This document shows positions 25,376-35,999 of a stretch of DNA of 64,000 nt, piece after piece. How positions within the stretch are numbered: the first letter of the stretch is position 1; the number at the start of each line of letters is the position of its first letter. The DNA lies in assembly GCA_051453625.1 (NCBI GenBank), contig JBOZIK010000001.1:97418401-97482400 (forward strand), written 5' to 3'. Under the pieces are notes generated by a model. That model did not search any database and was not told where the DNA came from. It was given only the letters and a program-made list of their open reading frames with translations. This DNA is from Welwitschia mirabilis. Its lineage: Eukaryota > Gnetophyta > Gnetopsida > Welwitschiales. Position numbers and translations under genes: made by a program.

Positions 25376-27761
25376 ATTAGTGCAAAGAAGGTAAACAAAA
25401 TAAAGTATAGCTTAAGCATAATTGTTAAGATATAAATACTTATCGAAAATCCATATGGCTATATTATAAGTTAATTAAAGAAAAAGTAATAAGCTAGATA
25501 CTATTTTTGTTACTTAAACTATTAAGATAAAGACTCTTACAAGCATACACATTCAAATTAAGTTTAAGAAAAAAAGGTAAAAGAGATATTTTAACAAATA
25601 AAATACTATCTTCTATACTCATATTCCCTATAAAAGTTTATGTAATAATTTTTTTATAATTTAAAACATTAATTATAATATTTTTGGGGCTCTTAAATAG
25701 ACATCATAGTCAAAAATTAATAAATAATTAATTATGAAGAAAAAAATTATAGTAGTTTTTAAGAAACTAGATACATAATAGGCTCTTTATAATTTAACTT
25801 AAACTAGTTTGGAATTTTAAAAATATTATTTCTAAGGTTATTATTTAAGATTAAATACTATTAAAGTTTCTAAAATAATAGTCCTACTGCACTACACTAA
25901 AATGACCATAACTTTTAATACACTTTGAGTTTTTAAATGATTCAAAATGTAGGATTATGAATTTTGTATATATCTTTAAAATTGTTATAAAAACATAAGT
26001 TAATTTATTACTATTTTCTACATTTATTTTCTAAGGCATTTTAATAAGTAAATTTTTCTAAAAATAATTATCCATCAAAAAATTACTATTTTAACATTTT
26101 TACATTCATAACAAAATTATAAAAGTACAAAAAATTTTCACTAATTTATACTTACTAATTAATAAGCTATAGTTTTTTATCGTATGCTTCTATTCTACAA
26201 ATTTAATTTCTATCATAACAAAAATATGATAAAGTCTCTATAACTAGTTAAACAATAACTTAGATCAGTAAAATAATAGATATACTGACTAATTACTTAT
26301 AAAATATCTTAACTAAGTTACTAATTCAAATCATTATATAAAGGAAAATTAAATCAATTCAAAAATAACCATTTACTATGAGCCATATGATTTTCATAAA
26401 AGAGTACTATCCTAAAGAGATTTTGAGGATCAAAATTTGCCCTTAATAAGATGAATTTAATGCATAATCGGTAAGAATATAATATTAAAAACAAATATGA
26501 GTAACCCTTTTTATTTTTATTTTTTTATTTTTTTTCTAGTATTAAACCCCCTAGTCACTTGGCCATAATCATCCATTGGTAATCCCCATCACCAGGCACT
26601 AGAGACCCCTCATATCTTCCTAATGTTTGGGTAAGAGCTAATGTGATGGAATAATATATTATAACATAATTGCAAAAAAAACATAAATAATTCCCTAATT
26701 TAGTATCACATCATTCCACTAGAATCTTAAAAGACAATCATATTGACAATAAGAATAAATTGCTTACTTAGGAAGATTAGTAAGTCCTTGATAGTTAAAG
26801 ATTAATAAAGTCTAAGCTCATGAGTTTATTAGCTCTAAGTTCCTAATCTCCAAGCTCCAAAGGAAAGATAATGAAAGGAAAAGAAAGAAAGAAGAAATGC
26901 ATTTATATAAAAAAATAGAAAGTATCTCCTTTTACAAGTGAAAAAGGGATATTTATATGTAGATAAAACAAAGGCACATACTGAAGATCACAAGATCACA
27001 TGATTTAGCATTGATAAGTGGAATGACTAATAAGTGACATTGAATTATAAAATGAGATACATATTTATGACTTATATACCTAACTGTGGTGATTAATCTT
27101 CTTGCTTTAATTGACAATGTTACATACATGCATCATTTTCTTATGCTAGCTCATTTTCAATCCTTTATAGACTCATAAGTAAGTTTAGTTTATCCAAGAC
27201 ATGCATCAAAAGAATAAATGTATAAATCTTGAAATTTACATATTCTATAATGATATAAACTTTTCAATGCCAATGAATAAAACAATAAATATGTTATAAA
27301 CTAAGTGCTCTTACACATCTCAAGAACATAAAAGTTATGGTAGAATAAATCTACTCATTTACCATTTTGAGTTCTAGGTAAGAGTGCATATACTTGTTCA
27401 AATGTTTATTTATTTCAAAATCTATAAAATCTTTCAATCACATAACAGAAGGAAGAAAATATTTATTCATAATATAGTATACCTATTACATTTACCAAGA
27501 ATTTAAGTAAGTAAATAAGATGTAAAATATATTACTATGTCCTCTTGAAATTTTTAATTTATTAGTTTTATCATGTAATTTTAATTCCTTACCTAATGGA
27601 ATTATGTAATTAAATGTTTAAATATCTTTTCTTATAAAAACCTTTTAAAATAGTTTTTATCATTTTCATGGTAAATTATGAAAATTATAAACTAAGGTTA
27701 ATTTAAAATGATATCTTATCTTGATAGCGCTTTGAAATTAGGATAATTAATTATTTAATTA

Positions 27762-27861
27762 NNNNNNNNNNNNNNNNNNNNNNNNNNNNNNNNNNNNNNN
27801 NNNNNNNNNNNNNNNNNNNNNNNNNNNNNNNNNNNNNNNNNNNNNNNNNNNNNNNNNNNNN
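27762..27861. other. Assembly gap, 100 N (unknown size)
   Basis: Exactly 100 Ns immediately before a TG dinucleotide run and between two copies of a duplicated LTR segment. The assembly broke at simple sequence; true length unknown. Confidence 0.95.

Positions 27862-27927
<66 letters not shown>
27862..27927 (+). repeat. (TG)n microsatellite, at least 33 units
   Basis: Uninterrupted TG dinucleotides of about 66 bp run from the gap edge at 27,862, then continue as GCACGTGCGTGTGAGAGAGG. The true array may be longer, as its left end is hidden by Ns. Purity contrasts with the decayed DNA around it, as expected of a slippage-driven repeat. The minus-strand frame of alternating Thr-His through it is not a gene. 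Confidence 0.95.
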
Positions 27928-27928
<1 letters not shown>

Positions 27929-28974
27929 ACGTGCGTGTGAGAGAGGAATAGAGAGGAATGAAATTATATGAAACAAAAGAAAGGTATTTCCTTTAACAAA
28001 AAATAAAAAGATCTCTATATATAGATAAACAAAGGCACATAACTCAAGATTATAATATCACATGATTTAATATTGATAAGTGGAATGAGTAATAAGTAGG
28101 ATTTGAGTATAAGAAGCAATCATATTTATGACTCATACACCTAAATAGGATGAGTTATCTTCTTACTCTAATTAGTAAAGTTAAATAACTGCATCATTTC
28201 CTCGTGCTCGCTCTTTTTAATCCTTTATAGCCTCATAATTAAGTTTAATGCATCTAAGAAATTCATCAAAAGAATTAATGCATAAATCTCAAAATTATCA
28301 TGTGGCATAATGAAACAAACTCTTTAATTTCAATGAATAATGCAATGAGTATGCTATGAATAAAGTGTCCTTACATATCTTAAAAACATAAAAGTAATGG
28401 TAGAGTACATCTACTCATTTATCATTTTTGGTTCTATAAAATATTGCATGTACTTATTTAAATGTTTATTTATTTCAAAATACATAAAATCTATCAATCA
28501 CATAACATAAGGAGAAAAATATTTATTCATAATATAGTACACCTATCATATTTACTAAGAATCTAAATGAGTAAATAAGATGTAAAATATATTATTATGT
28601 CCTCTTGAAACTTCCAATTTATTAGCTTTATCATGTAATTTTAATTTCTCATTTAATCAAATTATGTAATTTTAAATGTTTAGATAGATTTCCCTACAAA
28701 ACCTTTTAACATAATTTTTATTATTTTCATGATAAATTATAAAGATTACAAACTAAGGTTAATTTTCAAAAGAACATCTTATTTTGATAAGGAATTAATA
28801 AGGATAATTAATTATTTGACTGAAAGCTTAATATACTTAATGTTCATATACATAAGGTTTACAAAATATGGAATATGGTATTTTGCCTCACTTAGATTGA
28901 TTTACTCCTGGGAATTAGGATACATAAAAAGCTTAAAAACACCTAACTACATATTATGAGATTTAAAAAGATTT

Positions 28975-29432
28975 GAGTACTGATTTTTAATTTTTTTCTT
29001 CTAGCTTCCAGGTAGCTTCATCAAGATTATAATTATTCCACTTTATCTTCACTTCATGGATCTCTTTGTTTTGTAAATTAATAGTTTATTAGTCTAGCAC
29101 TGCTTTTGCTTCTTTATAGTTAAACAATCTGATTCCACCTAAATATGAGACTAATTTAACAAATGAAAGGATCTGAACTATATTTTTTCTAGCATACTTA
29201 CATAGAAAACATTATGCATGTGCAATAATTGAGCAAGTAGAGTAAGTTTGTATGTAATAGATTTGACTCTTTTTAATATTTCAAATGATACAATGAATTA
29301 AATAGCTAATTTTGATCTCTTAACTCTTTTCATTACTGATTTCATTAGTGATACTTTAAGAAACATATGATTACTTATTTTAAACTTAATACGTCTTCTT
29401 TAATATTCTACATATATCTTTTATCTATTTAT
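28975..29432 (-). pseudogene. Gypsy integrase C-terminus and chromodomain
   Basis: Read from 29,432 leftwards: FKISNHMFLKVSLMKSV (family form FxVGDHVFLKVSPMKGV), then KRSKLAI, FEILKRVKSITYKLTLL (F-EILxRVGxVAYRLxLP) and MHNVFYVSMLEK (VHNVFHVSMLRK). After a linker come EIHEVKIKWNNYNLDEATWK and LEE at 29,090-29,010, the chromodomain signature P-x-V-K-V-x-W-x-x-x-x-x-E-E-A-T-W-E. The chromodomain is thought to steer integration by binding modified histone tails. Its upstream half is across the Sirevirus at 38,936. The segment has only a few stops. Confidence 0.85.
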
Positions 29433-30871
29433 TGTAGGATCGAGAACCCTATAGGAGGGATGAGGGTGAATAGGATTCTAAAATTTAATTAAATAATTTT
29501 ACAATATTAACTTTAGTTGAAATGAACACTAAAAACTTATGCAAGAAAATTAAAACTATTCTAAAAAACTAAATGATATAAAGCAAAAACATCAATGAGA
29601 AGTACATAAGATTTATAGTGGTTTGGGAAAACCCCCTACTTTACTCTCAATGGTTAACTTTTATTCAAGCCTGATTTTGATCTACATTAATCTCTTTCTA
29701 AGTATTTTAAGTTCATTTATAACATTTACAAATGGAATTTTCTAAGGTTTAGTCTTAATATTTTATAAGAAAGAAAAGTAGTAATGGTAGTAGGACAAAA
29801 TTTATAGGTATCACTCAATCTTTATCTTAAGAATAGTATTGATGAACTTCTTTAGATGATAGTATAATCCAAAAGCATAGAATGTAAAAGAATCGACCAA
29901 GTTTGTAATGATAACAATAGTTCTTAGTTCATCTTTGGTTAGGTATGAGATGTCAATGAGTACAATGAATGATTTTTGAAAGATTTAAAAGTGGTGTAAT
30001 AATTTTAACTCTTGGCAAATATATAGTGAAAGACTTTTAGAATTTTTACAAGTAAAAAGATCTTTTAACAGATATAAAATAGATACATAATGACTAGAAA
30101 ATTTCCATCTCTATTATAACAAGTTAATCCCTCAAAAGTCTAGTTGATTCCATTTTGTTCTGTCACTTAAATCAATTACCCTTGTATTCTTCTAATTGAC
30201 CTTTGTTTCTTATGGCTCCATGTCTACACAACCCCTTAAGGTCTAGTTAATTACTTATTTGATTACTTACATATTTATTTGATTACCTCCTTGGTTAAGA
30301 AAAATTCCAATATGGTTTTTTACTCTAGGTCTAGTTGACCCATAAAGGTCTTATTGACCCCTTATTAATAAAAGGATAAATGAAACTCCATATCCAATCA
30401 ACTTCTTAGGAATCTAGTTGACCCCTTGATGATCTGCTATGAAGTATTGATGCTTAGCTATATAGATTCAATCAATTCCTCAGGTATCTAGTTGATCCTT
30501 TAACTATTGGATAAGAAGTATTAGATTCATAGTACTCTAGTTTAGCTGACTCCTCAGGTATCTAGTCAATCCTTGATGATTGGTTGACAAGCACAAATCC
30601 TCATATACATAGATCTGGTCAATCCCTCATATGTCTGGTCGACCCCTCTGAATTTANNNNNNNNNNNNNNNNNNNNNNNNNNNNNNNNNNNNNNNNNNNN
30701 NNNNNNNNNNNNNNNNNNNNNNNNNNNNNNATTGACAAGCTTAGGATCAAAATATGATAAATTACTTTAGCTTCTAATCTACAATTATTAATATTTTCTA
30801 TACAAGATACAAAAAGTTTTTCTATATAAAACACATTAGTTTGACATTAATTAGTAAATAATAACTCAACG
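29433..30871 (-). repeat. 3' LTR of Sirevirus element 1
   Basis: Pairs with 37,536-38,930. Plus-strand start is TGTAGGATC and the end is AATAACTCAACG (TG...CA expected; final A changed to G). Diagnostic shared phrases: AACACTAAAAACTTATG, ATTTATAGTGGTTT(G/A)GG, TTTTATAAGAAA, ACATTAGTTT(G/A)ACAT. Contains 74 Ns (30,657-30,730). The minus-strand LTR start is (C/T)GTTGAGTTATT. Confidence 0.93.
30140..30656 (-). promoter_or_regulatory. Array of degenerate GGTCGACC palindromes in the 3' LTR
   Basis: About a dozen copies of a phrase like (T)CTGGTCGACCCCTCAGG. One keeps the palindrome (GGTCGACCCC at 30,639-30,648); the others read AGTTGACC, GGTCAATC, AGTTGATC and similar, i.e. the central CpG has become TpG or CpA. 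Spacing is irregular (30-70 bp). The 5' LTR has the same array at 38,225-38,770. Sirevirus LTRs are known to carry conserved CpG-rich palindromic motifs; a regulatory role is likely but unproven here. Confidence 0.7.
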
Positions 30872-30895
30872 GTCTTCTCCTTTGCATTGATGACA
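30872..30895 (-). other. Terminal polypurine tract of Sirevirus element 1
   Basis: On the minus strand GTCATCAATGCAAAGGAGAAGAC stands directly before the 3' LTR start. The purine run AAAGGAGAAGA is the expected primer for plus-strand DNA synthesis, slightly degraded from the usual AAAGGGGGAGA. Confidence 0.75.
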
Positions 30896-31274
30896 AACTT
30901 TTTCTTAGCTGAGAAAATTAAATTTAGAAAAACTTCCCCTTACTAGATGTTGATTAACTTTTAGAAAAGATATTGAACATTTTATATCAAATTTGACATT
31001 TTGGAAAGTTTTTAACTTATGTCATACTTAAAAAAATTTATATTACAATTATAAGACATGAAAGTGCCAAAATATATGTAATAAGTAACATTTTGATTAT
31101 GAACTATTTAACAACCATAGGATTCATAATGAAAATAGATATGCACTAGAAAAAAATATGAGATAGTAATTATAGATCATGAAAACTAAGTACATTTCTA
31201 TTACTGAAAGATGAATAGTACAAAGAAAGGTGCTTATTAAGAGTGGATACAACTAAAAGCAGTAGAAACAACTA

Positions 31275-31300
31275 ACTAATTCTCCCCCTTTTAACATTAA
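31275..31300 (-). other. Upstream second polypurine tract
   Basis: Minus strand ATTAATGTTAAAAGGGGGAGAA lies about 400 bp before the terminal tract and in the same context (TTTGT(C/T)AT(C/T)AATG...). It is better preserved than the terminal one. Multiple polypurine tracts upstream of the 3' LTR are a recorded Sirevirus trait. Confidence 0.75.
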
Positions 31301-31555
31301 TAACAAAGGAGATAAGAAACACAAGCATGAAAATTTCAGAAACACAAGCATAAAAAGAGGATCTATCAGATTCCTCAACTTTCTTCTCTTCTAAATCTTC
31401 TTCAAAATATTTTTCTTTCTATTTTGTTCTTTACTTGCCTTCTACATTGAGCTTCTGGCTTTCTCTAAAGTGTCTACAATTTCATATCCAATTGCGATTA
31501 GAAATTCTTTCATATGTCTGATATGAGAGTCAATTCGCCTTAGGTATGAAATAAT

Positions 31556-32515
31556 CTACTCTTGTGAGGCTTGTTTGGGAGAAGAAGACTTTAAGGATTT
31601 CTTGGATCCTACAAAGATATGCATGCGAAACAATTTTTCACACCCAATGGATGATATGATATAAAGGGTTTCAAGCTTCAAGTNNNNNNNNNNNNNNNNN
31701 NNNNNNNNNNNNNNNNNNNNNNNNNNNNNNNNNNNNNNNNNNNNNNNNNNNNNNNNNNNNNNNNNNNNNNNNNNNNNNNNNNNAGAAGAAGACTTTAAGG
31801 ATTTTTTGGATCCTACAAAGATATGCATGCGAAAGAATTTTTCACACCCAATGGATGATATGATATTAAGGGTTTCAAGCTTCAAGTGAAACTGGACTTT
31901 GTAATGATGATAGAGATTTGTAATCAGCATAGAGTAGGGCAGAGTCCTAGTCCTATGATACTCCAACTAAGAGACCATATTCTTTAGTATTATGACATGA
32001 GCATCAATAGAGTGCCCAGTTCCTACCAAATACATCACATAGGTCCTATAGCTAGATGTCTCATCACAATAACTCGCTAAAAGTAAGAAATTATAAGTAA
32101 AGACTAGATGCAAAAGCCTATACTTTGGGGTAAGTAGAGAAGTAAAAAGGGTGAATTTCCACTTGTGAAACTTACCACAAAGTTTTCTTATGATCTCTAC
32201 TTTATCTTTTATAGAGTTACAAAGAGGCCAAAATTCATCATAGTCTCCTCTTGAAATATTAGCAATGATAGAAATGTAGTTTGTGATAACCGTCATCTTC
32301 TTCCCTAAAACTAGGGTTTTTAGGGTTGCATTGATGGGATCACAAGAAGCATTACAATAGAACATCCTAGTGATAAAATGATAAGTAAGATCTAAAACAT
32401 CAAAAAAATAAGAAAGATATAGATCTTGCAAAAGTTGAATCATATCTCCGACTCCCTTAGCTTTGAAGTAGTAACAACCCTTTCGTGGCACACTGGCTTC
32501 TTCTCAAACTTCTTG
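31556..32515 (-). pseudogene. Sirevirus envelope-like / putative plant transposon-domain ORF
   Basis: Extra ORF after RNase H. From 32,491 a 174-codon frame runs to a TAG at 31,967-31,969, and the same frame then continues 136 codons to 31,556; the TAG fits a CAG-to-TAG change. Segments such as YHFITRMFYCNAS, LLTPKYRLLHLVFTYNFLLLA, GTGHSIDAHVIILKNM and LPYSMLITNLYHHYKV follow the plant transposon protein domain found in palms, banana and other plants (V-x-x-F-Y-A-N ... L-I-P-R ... PYG-M-L-I-T-K-I). The start region KKFEKKPV at about 32,510-32,490 is in another frame, so a frameshift lies near 32,450. A 104-bp duplicate abuts a 100-N gap inside the C-terminal part. Function unknown; no clear signal peptide or fusion peptide seen. 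Confidence 0.8.
31580..31887 (-). repeat. 104-bp duplicate flanking a 100-N gap (probable unmerged contig ends)
   Basis: 31,580-31,683 ends exactly at the gap and 31,784-31,887 begins exactly after it. The two are the same length and differ at three bases. This arrangement is what results when two contigs overlap at their ends but are joined with a placeholder gap. Confidence 0.85.
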
Positions 32516-33000
32516 TTAAACTTGTCTGAAGCTTATTTACAGATGCCCTCATAGAAATAATGAGGATCTTTGCTGGTAACCTATTTTTTCCTTCTTAGGG
32601 AAAGTTCCTTAGCCTTTTCAACCATGTGGTAGGAGCTTAAAGATAAGAAAAATCTAAAAGAAACACTACATCTAAAGGAGATATGTGACTAAAAGACAAT
32701 GAGAAGGGTTTGGACTCCACTTGATTTTAAAAATAAGGTTGATTAGGTTGGTTTTGATAAAGAAATTAGGTTCACTAATAGTTCTACTACATTATAATCC
32801 TCTTGATCTAGTTGACTAATTTGAGGTTCAGTGGACCCATCAAGGTGTGGCTTATAATACATTTAGGATCTGAGTGACTAGGTTTTCAGGCCAGTCAACC
32901 AACCACCTCTGATAAGTTAAATCATAAGTCTAGTTAACCATCCTACAATAAGCTAGAGAATGAAGAGATAACCCCTAATTCATTATGAAGATGAATAAAA
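32516..33000 (-). other. Linker between RNase H and envelope-like ORF
   Basis: About 480 bp without an assignable frame. Plus-strand phrases resembling the LTR palindrome family occur here too (CTAGTTGACTAATTTG, CAGTGGACCCATC, GCCAGTCAACCAACC at 32,815-32,935), so the motif is not confined to the LTRs. Confidence 0.5.
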
Positions 33001-35830
33001 TTACCAAAATTTAGGGGTTTAGTAAACATATCAGCAAGTTAATGATCTATACTTATAAAATTCATAGAAATGTTTTCTTTTTTAACTTGATCTCTTAAAA
33101 AATGATTTCTTAGTTTAATTTGTTTAGTTATAAGGTGCTAAACAGAATTTTTATAAATATGTATTACTCTAGAATTATCATAAAAAATAGAAGCCTAATC
33201 AAAAACTACACCAAAGTCTTTTAACATGTCCTTCATCCAAAAAAGATGAGCACACCAACTCCCTATTCTAATATACTCAGCTTCTACCATTTGTGCTTTT
33301 TCTATTGTTCTTACACTTAGTCTAATCTACATCACTAAATCTTGCAAGATCAAAAGATGTCTTGGTTAGGTACCATCAGCATAATCACATGTGCTCTTCT
33401 ACTTATAGGTGTGATTATTTCAGTTTGGTTTGGTATCTTACACATACACACCAATACTAAACATAATATTAGGTCTACTCATAGTCAAATATAACAAGCT
33501 TTTAATCATACTTCTACAAAGCTTTTGATTTACTGATTTTTTACATCTTCATTTAGACTTGCCTTACAAGAAGTTGACATTAATGTGTTAGTTGTTTTAG
33601 CACTCTCTAATCTAGAATATTTGATCAAATCCTTTTTATATTTAGATTGTAAAATAAAAATTTAATTCTTAATTTGCTTAATCTATAATATAAAAAACAT
33701 TTTCACTTCATCAAGCATAGTCATCTCAAAATGTATTACCATGATATTTGCAAATTATTTTGATGATGTCATCCACATAAATTTGCATAATGACAAAATC
33801 CTTTTTCAAGTTCTTAATAAATAAAGTTTTATCTACTCTTCCATGAATATAACCATTTTCATTTATAAATGTGACTAACTTTTTATACCAAGCTCTTGGT
33901 GCTTACTTTAATTCATACAAAGACTTCTTAAGTCTATAAACATGATCAAATTTATGAAGATCTATAAACCCTTGTGATTGTTCTACATACACTTCTTCAT
34001 TTAGGGTTCCATTTAAAAAATCATTGTTTGCATCCATTTGATATACTTTAATATTCTTAAAGGCTTCAAAAGATAAAAACATTCTTATGCCATCAAGCCT
34101 TGGAACTGGAGCAAACATGTCACCTATATCAATGCCTTTGATTTGGTTATACCCTTTGCCACTACTATTGCTTTTTTTTATGATATTATTTTCCTCATCA
34201 CATTTGTTTCTAAAAATCCACTTAATCCCAATGATATTTTTGTCTTTTAGTCTTTTGATAAGCTTCTATACATAATTTCTTTTAAATTATTGTAATGCAT
34301 CTTGCATTTCCATCATCTGTTCTTCACAAGATTCAGCTTCTTCAAACTTTTTATGCTCAATTTACAAAACACAGCAAATGTGGGCATAAATTTTTTTTTA
34401 TAGAGCTCCTTTTCTTTATCTTTTAGATAACTTATCCAATAATAGATCCTAAAGGATGATCTTTTATCTCTTTAAAGTTTTTAGTAGAAAATTCTTTTAT
34501 TAAAACTACTTCTTATTTTTTTGTAGATTTTTTTTAGTTGTGGAGGCACTTAAAGATATGTCTTCCTCATCATTGAAATAAATAGGCCTTGTACCAATAT
34601 CATCTACTTGCACATTTATTAATTCTTTCATAGTTAAGATTCTCTTATTGAACATATAATAAGCTCTACTTCTAGTTGAATATCCCAAAAATATAGCTTT
34701 ATCAGCCTTAGATTCAAACTTGCTTAGTTGTTTTGTATTCTTTAATACATAACATTTACTCCCAAAGACTTTAAAATAAGAAACATTTGGTTATCTTCCT
34801 TTCTATAACTCATAAGGATTTTTATCCATACTAGGTCTAAGATAAACTCTGTTTATGATATAACATGCATGCTAATAGCTTCAGCCCAAAAGATTTTGTA
34901 ACCTCCTTGTTATTTAACATAGTTATTACCATTTCTTAGAGTAATCTATTATTTCTTTTAGTAATACTATTTTTTTGAGGTGTTTTAGGGGCTAAAAATT
35001 AGTGATCAATACCGTTTTCAATGCAATACTTCTCAATAAATGATTTTCAAACTCATCACCATGATCACTTCTTATTTTCTTTATGGTATATGCTTTCAAA
35101 TTTTGAATTTTATTGCATATTTCAATCCAATGTTTATATGTTTCAAATTTTTTTGAAAGAAATGCAACCCATGCATATATTAAGAAATCATTATCCATGA
35201 TTAGAAAATAGCATTTACCTTTTAAACTTTAAGTTTAAGCTGGTCCTACCAAGTCCATATGAATAAGTTCTAAAGACATGGTTATGGAAACTTGGTTTTT
35301 ACTTTTGTGTGATGTTCTTATTTGTTTTTCTTTTTGGCATGCATCATAAAGTCCATATTTTTCAATATTTATTTTTGAAATTCCTTTGATAATTTCTTTT
35401 GTAATAATTATTTTCAAATGATTGTAATTAGCATGATCTAAATGTTTATACCAAAGCTCTTTTTGGTTAACATGAGAAAAATAACAAGTAGAATGCGATT
35501 GATCAATGCTATATACATTATCTATTCTATGTGCTTTAAGAAAAATATCATTTATTTTTTGTGCTTAACTTTACATTTAGTACTATCAAAAACAACCTTA
35601 TTTAAATTATTCTTTAAACCATTTACATATAGAACTTTATTTATTCTAAGTAAGTTACCTCCATCAATGCTTCCAATTCCTTTGATTTTGGCTCTTCCAT
35701 TAACACCAAAAGTAACTTGTCCTTCATCAAAGTCATTCAACTATTTAAACGTAGACTTGTATCTCATCATATGTCAAGAGTAGCCACTGTCTAAATAAAA
35801 GCTAGTGTCATTTGAAACCTTGCAATCTAT
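33001..35830 (-). pseudogene. Sirevirus pol pseudogene: protease, integrase, reverse transcriptase, RNase H
   Basis: Order on the minus strand: protease FYLDSGYS then a stop and HMM (DSG triad codons at 35,783-35,791 intact; the family's Cys is Tyr); zinc-binding WYKHLDHANYNHL...YDACQKEKQ (35,465-35,320; first His is Tyr and one Cys is Tyr); integrase core YAWVAFLSKKFETYKHW and IRSDHGDEFEN (35,170-35,020); C-terminal GYSTRSRAYYMFNKR (34,685-34,640); RT PRLDGIRMFLSFEAFKNIKV, YQMDANNDFLNGTLNEEVYV, RLKKSLYELK (34,100-33,903); IYVDDII with the catalytic YVDD codons intact at 33,768-33,779; RNase H AEYIRIGSWCAHLFWMK and LADMFTKPL (33,290-33,005). Stops such as Q-to-stop separate the pieces. Compared with gag, several catalytic motifs survive. 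Confidence 0.9.
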
Positions 35831-35999
35831 TTAAATAAAAAGACTTTTCAAATCATTAAGTTTCACCCACATAGTCCTTTTAGACTAATATGGTACACCT
35901 CCTCTTAGAATAAATTTAAATGCAAAATTACTAACTAAATTTGAAAATATCATCAATTTTCTAGCATTTCAAAATAGCTTTAAATGATTTAACTTACCA

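Larger units (their letters stand above)
26900..28815 (-). repeat. Diverged tandem duplication of about 0.85 kb inside the 3' LTR
   Basis: 26,910-27,761 is repeated at about 27,965-28,815. Shared phrases in order include AGATAAA(A)CAAAGGCACATA, TCACATGATTTA(G/A)(C/T)ATTGATAAGTGGAATGA, ATGTTTATTTATTTCAAAAT, ATTTATTCATAATATAGTA, AATAAGATGTAAAATATATTA and GGATAATTAATTATTT. The 5' LTR has only one copy (46,735-47,430), so the duplication is specific to this LTR. A 100-N gap and a TG microsatellite separate the two copies. Confidence 0.85.
23853..28950 (-). repeat. 3' LTR of the chromodomain gypsy element (right limit approximate)
   Basis: Aligns in order with the 5' LTR at 44,065-47,434: the TGTGACACCC end, the phrase GATATGTGAGGTGGATGCATG (24,368 and 44,522), GGATAGGATAGGAGAGT, TTGTAACATAATCCAT-type phrases, the AACCCC...TTGGCCATA...TCATCCATT block (26,545 and 46,365), and CATTCCA(C/T)TAGAATCTTAAAAG (26,712 and 46,526). 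It is longer than usual because of a 485-N gap, an internal duplication of about 1 kb and a microsatellite. The 3' end facing the coding region (about 28,815-28,970) cannot be fixed, since the other LTR is cut off before that point. Confidence 0.75.

Noticed and set aside
24883-25419. Long frames on both strands through 24,886-25,419
   Set aside because: They consist almost entirely of undetermined residues from the 485-N gap.
27755-27976. Minus-strand frame with alternating Thr-His
   Set aside because: It is the translation of the TG microsatellite and the adjoining gap.
28729-28959. Plus-strand 76-codon frame at the end of the 3' LTR
   Set aside because: Lies in LTR-derived sequence, antisense to the element, and has no recognisable motif.
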